A stretch of DNA of 64,000 nt, from positions 901,001-965,000 of the forward strand of contig CAUEEP010000910.1 in the NCBI GenBank assembly GCA_958450365.1, in the 5' to 3' direction. The translations under genes and the position numbers were made by a program. This DNA is from Mesorhabditis belari. Taxonomy: Eukaryota > Nematoda > Chromadorea > Rhabditida > Rhabditidae. Positions 45,201 to 56,593 of the stretch are shown here, one piece after another; position 1 is the stretch's first letter, and the number at the start of each line of letters is the position of its first letter. Under the pieces are notes generated by a model, which was given only the letters and a program-made list of their open reading frames with translations, was not told the origin of the DNA and made no database searches.

Positions 45201-48200
45201 AACCGATTCACAACCGATTTCAATCGATTTCAACCGATTTCAACCGATTTTAACCGTTTTCAATCGATTCAGAACCGATTTCAACCGATTTCAACCGATT
45301 TCAACCGATTCACAACCGATTTCAACCGATTTCAACCAATCTCAACCGATTCCAACCGATTCCAACCGATTTCAACCAATCTCAACCGATTTCAACCAAT
45401 CCCAACCGATTTCAACCGATCTCAACCGATTTCAACCGATTCAGAACCGATAATTATTCTAATTGAAGAGCTCTCTCTATTAAAAAAACCCTCTTTAGAA
45501 AAAATCTTTCATTTTTTTCAACTTGTCAACTCTCGGATAGCAAAATGCTCAACTTTTTATAGACTTCTAAGAACTTAAAATAATAGTTATAAATTAAAAA
45601 AGCTTAATGACGCCAAAAGCGGATGAAAATTCAGCAAAAACACGGTTTTTTTGAGCTCTTGAGCTGTAGCTAGAGCACGAAAAAGAATTTTAGAGATTGA
45701 AAAACGGAAGAGACGGCTCTTGTCTGTTTGTTAGTGAAAGAAAAAGCGGAAAATTGAATATCTTTTGATTTTCAAAGCAAAATGGGGCAGCTACGTGACG
45801 GAAAAAGCAAAAAAAAAGCGGAAAACTGCTCGAGTTGTGGATTTTTTTCTTTGAAAATTAAATGATATTCAATTTTCCGCTTTTTCTTTCACTAACAAAC
45901 AGACAAGAGCCGTCTCTTCTGTTTAAAATGTTTACGGTATTCTTTTACCTCTTTCAGATACGTTGGACCGTACATGACGATGAACTGTGACATCATCAAC
46001 TCGCCGAAAGCCGACAACCAAACACTCCAAACAACCGGGTCTTTCATGATCTCCTGCAAGATTTTTGTGCTTTAAATCAAAATAGATTTCATTGGTAAAG
46101 AGGATTGTAAAAAGATATGATAGATATGATTGCAAAAAATGAGTTGAAATGAATTGAAACAATTTTTTACCTTAATCGGTGTCTTCTCCTCATTCTTCAA
46201 CGCAGCCGCGCTCTTGCCACGATGGATTTTCTCGAGCTCAACCTAGAAATATTCGTCTTTTTTATGTCTTTTTCATGTCATTTCAAAGTTTTACTCACAT
46301 CGGTCATTTTCGGGTGATCAACTGGATCATTTCTGTAATAGAGCCACCAGGAGACGAAGAGGACAACGCAGAGAACGGCGTGCACATAATAGGCTGCTTC
46401 CCATCCCAATGGAGAGGAGCAGAGCTGGGAAAGGAAAGGTTTTCAGATTTCAAATTTAGATAGGCTTTACAATAATCTTTACAATAATAAACAGAACTTT
46501 TTCACAATAGAGAGCTATCAGCCGAAAAACCTGATTAACAGAGGGTTTTTCTGCCCCGATGCCATGTACGACGTGGCGCAGTCTTGGCGCCGTCTTGGCG
46601 CAGTCGTGGCGCAGTTTCTACGGCCCACACGGTCCGGGTTCGACTCCCAGGTGTTTCGTGGAACTTCGATTTTGCCCGATGCCCGGGAAGCCGGACAAAG
46701 CTTTGAATAACTTGGATTTGTATTCAGGCTGGATATTTTGGGACATAAGGGATTTTGGGACCTAGTTTTTGTCGCCGTGGCTAAAAAAACTGACATTTTA
46801 TGACACTTTTGTAAGCTACTTTTCAGTGACTCAAATGTGAACCAAAAATAACGTGTGATAGCTTATTTTGTAGAGAATAACATATAGATTCTTAAAGTAA
46901 AGCTAAAAAAAAGTTAATTTAATAAAAAGCTACGTGGAAAAAGTGAATTTCGTAAAAGAAAATGAAATTAGTGAGATTCGGACGTTCGAACTAACCTTTT
47001 CAGGCATCCAAATCCAAACTAATTTCATATATTTTTACTAAATTAAATTCTATTTCAGAATCTACAAGTCTTGCTCTACAAAATGACACCAAAAGCATCA
47101 AAATCGGCTCACTAGTTTTGGAGATACAGGCAAGCAAAGTGTTCAAGGGTTTAGTTCGGATTTGGACGTAATAGATGTAGCAGATAGCTTTTTAGTTTAG
47201 CTTTCGATATAAAGTTTTACCTCTCCAGCGACAGGCATTGTAAACATGACAGAGATTTGGGAAAACGATGAGAGCAATGAGATGAAGAAACCGTGTTGTT
47301 TGAGTGAAGCCCAATGCACGACGATGAGACCGATTGCCGCGAAATCGGCACCAAATGAGATACCCTGGAATGGAGAGAATTTTCTAGAAGTCATCTAGAA
47401 GCTCTTGCTCAAATCACCTAGAAGCTCTTGCTCAAATCATCTAGAAAATTACACTGCATTCAAAAAAATACTTATTCTGCGTCAGTAGTAAAGATTGTGT
47501 TCAGATCTCTCGTCTTCTTATAATACCTGGAAGAATCGCATGGCGAGGAACAACTTGAAATCAAGCCGAGATACGAGTGGAATCAGAGCCGTCGAAACGG
47601 CTGAGATCATTCCGGCGATGAAGAAAACGCTTCGGGCACCGTACTTCTCGTAGAACCTAGAAATAGGATTGATGATGGGAAATTTTTAAATGATAATACT
47701 TGACACAAGTTTATCGTTAAAGTACCACATCAAACTAACCAGAGCGCCCGTTTTAAGTAAAGTTTATGGTAAATTTACTGAATGTGGAAAGCGAGGACTT
47801 TAATAATAGTATAATATAGCGATAAAATTTTTTCCAATCACTACAATTGTTCAAATATTATTAGTTTGTGTACTATAGATCAGAGTTTTATTAGAGTTTA
47901 TTATTAAAGTTTATTAGAGTTTATTATTAGAGTTTATTATTAGGTTATTAGAGTTTATTATTAGAGTTTATTAGAGTTTATTATTAGAGCTTTATATTAA
48001 AGTCCTCGCTTTATTATCTTATGAAATGAGGATCAAATCAACAAGTAACATTCTGTTTGCTTTTGTATCAATGTTCCTCATCACTTTGCTACTTTGCTTA
48101 CTTTGCTTACTTACTTTGCTATAGAGTTTGGAGCTTAGAGATTAGAGTTTAGAGCTTAGAGTTTAGAGATTAGAGTTTAGAGTTTAGAGTTTAGAGTTTT

Positions 48201-51200
48201 ATTAGAGTTTATTATTAGAGCTTTATATTAAAGTCCTCGCTTTATTATCTTATGAAATGAGGATCAAATCCCAAAATAACATTCTGTTTGCTTTTGTATC
48301 AATGTTCGTCAATGTATCAATCACTTTAAGCTCTTTTTAATCAAATCTGGGATTATTTCAGAACAAATTTGAGTATAAACTTTTCTAGATTCTTGTGTTT
48401 CTGCAAGCACAAAATAACCTCCTAAAAATGATTCGAATAGAATCCTACCAATGGAATGGCCACGCGGCAAGCAGTGTCCCCACCGCTACCGCCCAATTCA
48501 GAAACGATTTCTCTTTTTGGGTGTAATCGTGTGTCCCGCGGTTGGCCATCGCTTGAGCGTCATCCTCATTCTGAAAATTTTTCCATTTTAGGAATTTCTC
48601 TTTCTAAACTATTTCTATTGGGTTGGTGAATTGAAGACTGCGGGCTATTGTCATGTGTGACAGTTTGAGCACTTTCCTCAAAATGAAACCCATTTTGGTG
48701 TCAATGGAAAAGTTGTAGAGAATCAAAAATCAAGCTTATATCCAAATTTTCAGAACGATTCAAAAACTGGTTTTCAAGAAGTGCCAAATTTAAGAAAGAA
48801 ATGCCAAATTTTCACAAAACTTGCATTTTAAGCGAAACTACTAAGTGTATCTTTTTGGAAATTTGGCTATAAGCCTCATTTTTGATTCTCTACAACTTTT
48901 CTATTGACACCAAAATGGGTTTCTTTTGAAGAAAGTGCTCAAACTGGGATCTCCAGTCTCCATCTCCAGTCCTCCATTTTTGAGTCTCACACTTGTCTCA
49001 CACACAAACCAAAATCCTACTACGAAAGAGGAATCCGCAAATTGCCTGTAAAATGGGCACAAGTCGTCAATAATAATGGAATCATAATAATGGAATATTT
49101 GGAATGAATTCATGGTTTTATGTTCAATAAATTTTAGTTCAAAGTCCGGCAGCTTTCAATTCACCAACCCAATAGATCGGACGTTCGATTTAGAGTGAAT
49201 TAAGGTCTAACGTCCGATCTAGAATCAAGCCGATCACTCTAAGGTAGGCATCCGATTCAGAGTAAGATTTAGATCACTCTAAATCTTACTCTGAATCGGA
49301 TGCCTGTCTTAGAGTGATCGGCTTGATTCTAGATCAGACGTTAGACCTCACTTCACTCTAGACATCCGATCCAGAGTTAGACGATTCAGACGATTCTAGA
49401 TCGCACGTCCGATCTAGAATCAGTCTAGATTGAACGGATTCCTAGATCGGACGTAACAACTATAGTAGATTATTGGTCAAGAATCCAACAAGACTGGCTT
49501 TGTTCTATCCCAAGGATCAGCGACTGATTCCAACTGATTTTTAATCGAATAGTGTGTGCCACTTGTACCAATTTAGCACTAATATAATTAATAATAATGG
49601 AAATTATTCGGAATGGATTGATGATTTTATGTTGAATAAATTTTAGTACAACGTCCGCACTTTTCAATTCACCAACCGAATTTATCTAAAACTAATCTAA
49701 TCTTTTTTAATTTAATCATTTTTCCTGACTAGCTGAAACTTTTACAGGGTGCTTGTCAAAGCTGAAATGAAGCTCAGCGGAGGTCTGAAAATTTGAAAAC
49801 TACTTATTTTTCGATTTTATTTCGATATTTTTGAGATTTCGATACTTTTAAAGATATTTAGTGATTAAATTTCTCCCAACCAGTGTCGAGTTTCCCATGC
49901 AAATGAGTGTAAAATTGAGAATGATCATATTCGAGGCGATCGATGCAATGCAAGCAGATCCTGGAAAAGAAATGTGTAAAGTGTCCTGGAAAAGAAATGT
50001 GTAAAATCTTATTTTTTGCTATAAAATTCTTTTCCACCCTAAGTCACATCCAGAATTTCAAAGCCTCTTGAAAATTGTAGAGATTTCTAGAAGTTCACGT
50101 AGCCATCCTTATCAAATTTCGGTCGGTTCTCATCCCCATCATCTTTCCCTTTATCATTCTCTTGCGAACCTCCTTTATCATTCTCTTAGTAGGGTTTGGA
50201 ATAAGCTCCCGTCTGGTATCTTCTCGTCTGTAGGAAAATTGAAAGTATCTGTGAACGAATTAGATCTTATTGCCATGTCAAATCTGCCCTATATTTAATC
50301 TTTTTGTATCTGTGTTTCCTAACTATACTCTTACTGTACTATCTTTAGTTTTCTCTCTTTTTTCGGTGAGAGTATTGTAGCAATATGTTATATGCAGTTA
50401 TGATTATCTGATTCGCTTCTATTCGCCCATGAATAAAGCATAAAGAAATATTGAGCTAAAGAAATATTGAGCTAAATGAGATTTTAGTGTTATTCAATTA
50501 TTTTAGTGTTATCCGATCAATTCGATCCGGGTGATCAAAGCTGTGAACGACAGCTTTGATCAACGACAACGACAACGACTCTCTGTCTCGACTTTATTTG
50601 CTTTCTTTTCCACATTCGCCCATTTTTAGTTTCCACTTCAATGAGGAACCATTCTCTTAATGAAAACGATTCTGATTCCCTAATGAACTTGTCGAATAAC
50701 TCTTTCTAGTCACAATGCAGTACATTTTGATATCATTTTCGCCTTTCACTCTCGACAACAAGGACAACTCTTTGAAAGCAAAAGAAAGTAAGTATCGATG
50801 GTCATTCTTAATCTGGTAACCAATTTTCAGCAATGATTTACTAGAGAATTGTTTCAACAAACCACCGATTTTCCAAACCGGAAATTGCTATAAAACTCCC
50901 TAAAACTAAAAAAAGCTAGAATTCTAAGAAACATTTATTTTTTACTTTTTGCTATAGTTTTCGAGAAAAACGTGTCTAAAGTTTTGGAATTTTTTGGCGA
51001 AGAAGCCTTATAAGAGGACCACTGCCGAGGGGCAGTAAAAGCAGTGGTGGTCTAAGGGATAGTGTGCTAGACTCTAAAACCCATAGGCCTCCTGCTTGCG
51101 GGTTCAATTCCACTTGCCGCGGAATTTTTGGTTTTTTTTGGAAAAGTTTCGAAAAACAGTTCCTGATGATTATTACCGTATTTCTATTATTACCGAATAG

Positions 51201-51877
51201 AAGACCGGGTAAAGAGTATGATCGCGTACTCCTGCGTAGCAGCCCTTTTTAAAATTTCTTTTCTGCATAAAAGCCTTCAATGAAGTGCTATAGGGCTGGG
51301 AAATGACTGGAAAATGGAAAATGACGTGAGCTAACAGATTTTTGAGCCATTTTCCAGCTCTATAGCACTTGATTGAAAGCTTTTATGCAAAAAAGAAATT
51401 TTAAAAAGGGCTGCTACGCAGGAGTACGCGATCATACTCTTTACCCGGTCTTCTATTCGAAGAAATACGGTATCTTGTTTTTAAAACAGTAAAGCTGTAA
51501 AGTAAGCTTTAAAGCTACTTATTAAAGCTATTTATTAGCTATTTATTGGCTATTTATTAGCTATTTATTAGCTATTATTAAAGTTTTTTCATAGCTTTCA
51601 ATGAATTGAGTTTCAAAAATAAAACTTATCCTATGAAAGCCTATGAAAGCTAGCCGTGCCTATGAAAGCTAGCCGTGCCTAGGTAAGTGAATAGTACAGG
51701 ATTCTGAATTCTGAATCGAAATTGAAAGCTTATTGAGCAAAATATAGAGTTTTCTATAAGTTTTGATCTATTTCCAGTGAAATTTCACTTTTTTTCCTAG
51801 CAAAACTCACCCAAAAATAGCACAATATAGCGAGTTTTCGCGTAGAAAATCCCGCCGCCACCTTTATTGTCTTTCAT
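42213..51877 (-). CDS. SLC17-family anion transporter (MFS)
   Basis: Membrane transporter of the SLC17 group (sodium/phosphate, vesicular glutamate, sialin and nematode relatives); substrate not predictable. Twelve - strand exons join in phase into 473 aa: 51811-51877, 49881-49960, 48449-48570, 47527-47656, 47221-47364, 46299-46424, 46171-46242, 45949-46053, 44930-45033, 44365-44458, 44178-44275, 42213-42492. The first hydrophobic helix (about 14-45) ends in LNFTLICM. Family signatures are RFFQGISFGADF (130-141), a middle loop rich in Lys/Glu (about 224-250), KDPVVWSVWL, YGPTYLKEVLGF, DRIKCLSEKVKM and GGFYKC (370-375). The C-terminal helix is EWRIVFIIHGVLLILGN, followed by a charged Glu-rich tail. 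About 12 helices are expected. TTCGCAG just 5' of the start (RC of 51884-51890) may be a trans-splice acceptor. The introns are large because they hold mariner copies, minisatellites, tRNA-like sequences and a LINE tail. Confidence 0.9.
43023..44153. mobile_element. compound mariner repeat, copy 1 (SLC17 intron 11)
   Basis: Starts with a 532-bp mariner MITE (43023-43554; termini TTGGGTTGGTGAATTG and inverted copy) that keeps the transposase C-terminus on the + strand (YERGIRKLPVKWAEVVNNNG, then NYLE and a stop). It is followed by a 185-bp GATCGGACGTT palindrome, a second copy of the MITE right end (to about 44055) and about 95 bp of shared flank. The whole unit recurs at 48618-49774. Confidence 0.8.
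44500..44905. repeat. TATTCAGTCTAGAATAGC repeats in SLC17 intron 9
   Basis: Irregular 25-30-bp units built on ATTCAGTCTAGATTAGAGT and GGATTACGGT. They fill the intron between exons 9 and 10. Confidence 0.8.
45075..45450. repeat. AACCGATTTC 10-11-bp satellite in SLC17 intron 8
   Basis: About 35 copies of AACCGATTTC or AACCGATTCC with small length changes. Confidence 0.9.
45702..45926. mobile_element. fold-back MITE in SLC17 intron 8
   Basis: Almost perfect inverted arms of about 58 bp (45708-45765 and 45866-45923), for example AGACGGCTCTTGTCTGTTTG and GTGAAAGAAAAAGCGGAAAA, with a ~100-bp centre. Near identity suggests youth. Confidence 0.75.
46560..46665 (+). pseudogene. tRNA-like sequence in SLC17 intron 5
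   Basis: A perfect B-box (GGTTCGACTCC) follows a TGGCGCAGTCTTGG A-box-like motif that is itself triplicated (GGCGCAGT/GGCGCCGT). The reverse strand gives the translation typical of tRNA sequences read as protein. No full cloverleaf is possible. Confidence 0.5.
47870..48310. repeat. GAGTTTATTATTA minisatellite and 75-bp duplicate
   Basis: Runs of GAGTTTATTATTA and GAGTTTAGAGATTA flank two copies of a ~75-bp unit containing AAAGTCCTCGCTTTATTATC (48000 and 48230). Located in SLC17 intron 3. Confidence 0.8.
48618..49774. mobile_element. compound mariner repeat, copy 2 (SLC17 intron 2)
   Basis: Second copy, same orientation, of the compound at 43023-44153. The inner MITE spans 48618-49172 and here keeps TA on both sides. 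Similarity extends past the outer terminal repeat to AAAGCTGAAATGAAGCT (about 49774). Confidence 0.8.
50068..50455 (+). mobile_element. non-LTR retrotransposon (LINE) 3' tail
   Basis: The + strand frame 50068-50298 ends in SRVWNKLPSGIFSSVGKLKV, the motif that closes many LINE ORF2 proteins (WNxLPxxxxxxxSLxxFK). A short 3' UTR follows, ending in a duplicated GAAATATTGAGCTAAA. All upstream reverse-transcriptase sequence is missing, as expected of a 5'-truncated insertion. It lies in SLC17 intron 1. Confidence 0.65.
51041..51120 (+). pseudogene. tRNA-like sequence in SLC17 intron 1
   Basis: A-box TGGTCTAAGGG and B-box GGTTCAATTCC on the + strand, with an apparent long variable arm between them. 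The ends GCAGTGG and CCACTTGC pair partly. A functional Ser/Leu-class tRNA is not excluded, but the anticodon cannot be assigned with confidence. Confidence 0.5.
51176..51470. mobile_element. 295-bp fold-back MITE, CCGTATTTC termini
   Basis: Flanked by TA. Long inverted arms, at most 2-6 mismatches per 40 bp by eye, extend almost to the centre: CCGGGTAAAGAGTATGATCG, GCGTACTCCTGCGTAGCAGC and CCTTTTTAAAATTTCTTTT occur on both sides. No coding capacity. Same terminal CCGTA as the pogo-like group. Confidence 0.85.
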
Positions 51878-52034
51878 TTTGATCTGCGAAGTTGGAGAAA
51901 GTGATCTGTAAGCGATTAGATTAAAGATTAAGTTTTAAACTTCAAAAGAAACGTAAAAAGAAAAGAAATGATTTGTGAGACATGAGATTTTAGTCATCGA
52001 AAGCAGAAAGCAGAAAGCTTTACTTTAAAGTATA

Positions 52035-52688
52035 CCGTATTCTCTCTAATAGTAGTCGCACTACAATTTTTTGAACCCCCTCCTGGACGGCAATGCTATT
52101 AGAGAGTGCACTACTATTAAAGAGTTTTATCATTTACCAAAGTAAGACAGATATAAGATTTGTTCCAAAAATTCTTGCAATTCTTTCACGTACTCCTTCG
52201 GCTCCTTTTGACATACAGTTGTGGGCTGGGGAGTTGACAATTTGTGTCTTGACAAACAACAAAAAGATGTTTTTGCACTTTGCACAACAATTTTAGATTT
52301 TTTGTTAACTTTTTCATGTGAAGAATAGTTTTTCATGAAGAGTTAATAAATGAATAAAAAAAGCCTCACTTTTGCTTGCTTGAATAGCTTTAGAATGTTA
52401 CATAAACATAAAGTCAAAAAGGTTTAGATGAAAAAGAAGCACCAGAAAGGTGCACTACTATTTTCGAGGATGCACTACTATTTTTTTAACCCCCTCTCGG
52501 ACCGCAATACTATTATAGAGTGCACTACTATTAAAGACTATTAGAGAGTGCACTACTATTAAAGACTATTAAAGAGTGCATTACTATGAAAGACTATTAA
52601 AGAGTGCACTACTATCAAAGACTACTATTAAAGAGTGAACTACTATTAAAGACTATTAGAGAGTGCACTATTATTAAAGAGAATACGG
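52035..52688. mobile_element. 654-bp pogo-like element with tandem ends
   Basis: TA-flanked, termini CCGTATTCTCTCTAATAGTA and inverted CCGTATTCTCTTTAATAATA. The right 200 bp is an array of GTGCACTACTATTAAAGACT units derived from the terminal repeat itself. No transposase frame. Confidence 0.8.
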
Positions 52689-53261
52689 TATTTTCCCTTT
52701 TAAAAACTGAAATCAAAGAATTTCCCTCACGTCAAAGTGAGGAAAGTAGAGGAAATTTGTGGGTAAACTGAATTTGATTTCTGGAAAACACCAGCGCTAT
52801 AAATATCATTTGAAATCGGCGTTGAGTCACCAAAAATCCGAGAGAAATTGTTCAATTTTCGGAGGGAATTCTGTAAAAGGATAAATAAGAGATGAAAAAA
52901 AAGTGGAAAAAGTTTTAGTACAGATTATCGACTTATCGAATCCGATTCCGTGCCGGTTTTTCAATGATCTTTTTCCCTTTTCAATGGTGTGTGACCAATC
53001 CTTTCTAGACTGAGAGAAGAAGAAGAAGAAGAAGAAAACTAAACGCTTTCTATGGAAATTTTTGTGAAGTGGGCGGATTTTTGTTTTTTTATGACGTATT
53101 TGGGGATTGATGATGAAACTAGTTCTGTCTATTCACTTGGAAATTCGATAGAAATCAGAAATCAGAAATGCTTAGAGATTTTCTGAATTGGAGAGGTTTT
53201 GGTTAAGTGAAAACAATTCAAAAGTATTGATAAGGATTTGATTAAAGGTTTGGATTTGAAT

Positions 53262-53600
53262 TGGAGCTGAATTGGAGTTGAATTGGAGTTGAATTGGAGT
53301 TGAATTGGAGTTGAATTGGATTGGAATTGGATTCGAATTGGATTTGAATTGGATTCGAATTGGAGTTGAATTGGATTTGAATTGGAGTTGAATTGGATTG
53401 GAATTGGATTTTGAATTGGAGTTGAATTGGATTGGAATTGGATTGGAATTGGATTGGAATTGGATTTGAATTGGACTTGATAAGCCTCCAAGGCTAGTCT
53501 AAACCTAGTCTAGTCTAGTCTATAAGGATTGAATTGGAGTTGAATTGGAGTTGAATTGGATTGGAATTGGATTTGAATTGGATTGGAATTGCATTTGATA
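53262..53600. repeat. GAATTGGAGTT 11-bp satellite
   Basis: 11-12-bp units (GAATTGGAGTT or GAATTGGATTG) in two blocks separated by TAGTCTAAACC-type sequence. The Asn/Ser/Pro-rich reverse frame is a repeat artefact. Confidence 0.9.
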
Positions 53601-53857
53601 AGCCTCCAAGTCTAGTCTAAACCAAATTTGCAATTGTTGTCCAAAAAGTCGAAATTCACTTCATTAATGATGATTAAGACGCCAACTTTTCGGAATTGGC
53701 CTGGCTTTGATTTCAATTGAAATTTAAAGTAATTTAAATAGTTATGCGCGTTGCTAGCAAGCCTATTACAGATCCAATTCGAAGTAATTGGTTCTACTTT
53801 TTAGCCCGGTGTAATGAGAAGTTGCATCAAAAGAAAAACAAAACCAAAAAGATGCAT

Positions 53858-53925
53858 AGGCAACCGAACCCTGATCCTGTGACCGAGAACCGAACGCCTT
53901 ATCCACTAGGCCACCAACGCCTCCT
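53858..53925 (-). pseudogene. degenerate tRNA-like sequence
   Basis: A-box TGGCCTAGTGG is intact on the - strand, a Glu-like TTCTCGG loop follows, but the B-box is decayed (GGTTCGGTTGC). The sequence GATCCAATTCGAAGTAAT..GGTTCTACTTT next to it recurs at 54140, so it may belong to a dispersed SINE-like unit. Confidence 0.45.
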
Positions 53926-54364
53926 TTCAGCGCTCGGCAGAAGGCTTTTAAAGTATCCGTTTTCACGCGAAATCTTCGATTGAAGTTTTACACGCCTGGA
54001 AAGTCATTTGGCAGATTTTGATTTCGGATTCGGATTCCTCATGCCCGATTTTATAAAGTGCACTGTCTAGACAAAAGTTCACCTTGAGTTCGTGCCTTTC
54101 TCCAGTAATTCTAAAAACAGCTATATAGCAAGCCTTTTACAGATTCAATTCGAAGTAATCGGTTCTACTTTCTAGCCCGGTGTCGCACTAAATCTAAATC
54201 TAAATCCTGTTCCAATCTTTTAAAGTTTTCAAAAAGCACAACTGGTTAGAATTGGGCAAGAGAAGATAGAGTTGGGCTGCATTTTAAGCGCAAAGTATAT
54301 GGCAAAGAAAGTCTTTTCATTTACTTTTTCATGCCTTTTGCCTTACGTTTGCGTTATTCAACCA

Positions 54365-54421
54365 CTAGTGAAATCAACAAGCTACAAGGTTTACGATAGT
54401 GAACCTTGTAGCTTGTTGATT
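54365..54421. repeat. short perfect hairpin
   Basis: AATCAACAAGCTACAAGGTT is followed after about 10 bp by its exact inverted copy. No gene is close enough to call it a regulatory hairpin. Confidence 0.7.
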
Positions 54422-55445
54422 TCTTTTACTGGGACTTTTACTTGAGCTTTTACTTGAACATTTTAAAGCTGAACAGTGCGATCAAATCTTTTACTTGAGC
54501 AATTAAAGAAAGTTTTTGGGAAATCCTTTCTTCTTTCGAAAGAATAGGCGAACTGACAATGGAATTTTGGTCAGAACAAGAATTTGGTTCTGTTTGATGA
54601 TTTGATGACGAGTTTTGATGATCTGAGTTTGCGAATCGACTACAAAAAGATCCATTTAAACTACAAAACATTGTTTATCGTCTGAGCCGTTTTATGTCTC
54701 CGAACGTCGCGCGTTGTCGATTTGATTGTCAATTCAATGGTTGATTCAATTCAGAGAAAAGCGATTGGCAATCTTTTCATTCTTTTCTTCTTCGAATTCA
54801 ATCAACAAACAGACTCGACTGTCTCATATTTGTCAAGGTGATTTGACATTTGTGATTGTCAAGGTGATTTGACGTTTATTTGTCAAGGTTTTTGTCAAAG
54901 AAAACACAAAAATTTTCTATTTTGATCGTTTGCCTACTCAAATATGCAAGAATAACACGTAAAAAAGCCAAAAAAGCCAAAAAAAAGCCAAAATTTCCCG
55001 GAAAATATCTGAAACTTTTTAAGCTTTCACATGGAATATTTTGCTCTCTTTATGAGAAAATGGGATGAAGTGAAAGGGGGCTAAAAATTGATCCGGCAAA
55101 GTTTTGAACTTGAATACCAATTAAAAAACGTCTATAAAACGAGATTCTTGATTGTACAGCGATCCTTGTCAATCAACACGCTTACTTTTAGAGTAAAAAG
55201 CGCTCTAATCTGTACAATGATCAAGAATTAGATGGGGTAAACTTTTAAAAAACAAACAAACAAAAGAAGTTAAAGTTTTTTAAGTTATTAAAAGCTGTGA
55301 ATGATGGGTTGAACGTTCTTGAGGATGAATTTGGCACTAGACATGGGGAAAATTCCAACCCAGCAGCAGCAAAACTGTACGGAAAGCCCAAAGCTATCAG
55401 TAAAACCGGATTCGAAGCCAGCATCAAAAACTCTACCTAGTAGAT
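54422..55445. other. no gene seen
   Basis: AT-rich spacer with a GTCAAGGTGATTTGAC repeat near 54833-54875 and AAAAAGCC runs near 54960-54990. No exon chain recognised. Confidence 0.4.
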
Positions 55446-55448
55446 TTG

Positions 55449-55655
55449 GAAAAATTCCAAGCCGAACCTAATTCCACCTTCATTTTCTCAGCCGTCTCTT
55501 GGCCGATTGCTCTGAAATTTTGTCTACAAACAGAGAATGCCAATTTCTATTTCTAAGCAAAATTTCGGAAGAATCGGCTGAGAGACGGCGGAGAAAGCGA
55601 AGGCGGAGAAAACGAAGGCAGAATTAGGTTTGCGGTTGGAGTTTTCCTGTGTCTT
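55449..55655. mobile_element. short fold-back element
   Basis: Inverted arms of about 85-95 bp (AACCTAATTC, CTTCATTTTCTCAGCCGTCTC / GAGACGGCGGAGAAAGCGAAG) with a 25-bp centre. The right arm contains an extra ~16-bp internal duplication. Confidence 0.6.
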
Positions 55656-56140
55656 GCTGGAATACAAAACAGCAGTCCAGTCCATCCCAGTTCAGTCGTT
55701 CGATGCACTGACTTCGATGCACTGACTTCGATGCACCGACTTCGATGCACTGATTGAACCGGTCTGACAGGGTTAAATTTTAACTCAATAGCTGAGAAAT
55801 TGCTCATTTACAAGGACAGCCAACATAAAAATCAAATTCTGAAATTTGAAAGTGGCACTAACTGCTATTCTCCAGTTAGACATGCCATTGAAAGCGCGAG
55901 ATCTTTTTATGGGCTGCGGCTGGGAATCCTAGAATTTCAAACCGTTTTTGCTTACCGCGCGAGCGTTCTACCAATCTACCGCTTTCCACGAGTTACACCT
56001 GTCCCAATGTCATTAGAGCTTTATGCTTTACCAATTTAAATAAGCTAAATCAAAACCGTGACGCCAATTCAGGGGCTTTACTGTACTTGGTTTAGGTAAG
56101 TGAGTCAAGATTTTCAAAGCGAACAATCCCAGAACTAATT

Positions 56141-56593
56141 CTGAGACATTTGATACGCGCCCCGCCCCATTTGCTATTGGCAATCTAACTTTAAGCTCAA
56201 ATTCCTTGGTGTTGTGCTGTCTAATTTAAACAGTTTTTGTACCAATCGATACAGACGGATCTAATGATACCAAGAATGTTTAAATTGGACAATCCAACAC
56301 CAAGAAATTTGAGTTCAAAGTTAGATTGCTAATAGCAAAGGGGGCGGAGCCAGAAAGACTTTTTATACACGCCCCGCCTCATTTGCCATTGGCAATCTAA
56401 CTTTGAGCTCAAATTTCTTGGTGTTGCGCTGTCCAATTTAAACAGTTTTTTGTACCAATCGATAGAGAAAGACTTGGCACGTCTAATGATACAAAAATAT
56501 CTAAATTGGACAGCTCAAAGCCAAGATATTTGAGTTCAAAGTCAGGTTGCCAATGGCAAAGGGGGCAGAGCGCGTATCAAATGTCCGATAACC
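56141..56593. mobile_element. dimeric palindromic MITE, most complete copy
   Basis: Two palindromic units (about 56157-56351 and 56371-56573) joined by GGAGCCAGAAAGACTTTTTA, enclosed by ACATTTGATACGCG and CGCGTATCAAATGTCC. The same unit pair and joint occur at 39461-39871. Confidence 0.8.

Noticed and set aside
53162..53491. 109-codon Asn/Ser/Pro-rich - strand frame
   Set aside because: Pure translation of the GAATTGGAGTT satellite.
55905..55995. Possible further tRNA-like sequence on the - strand
   Set aside because: GGTAGATTGGTAGAACGC looks like a D arm, but the B-box (GGTTTGAAATTC) is too decayed to support a call.
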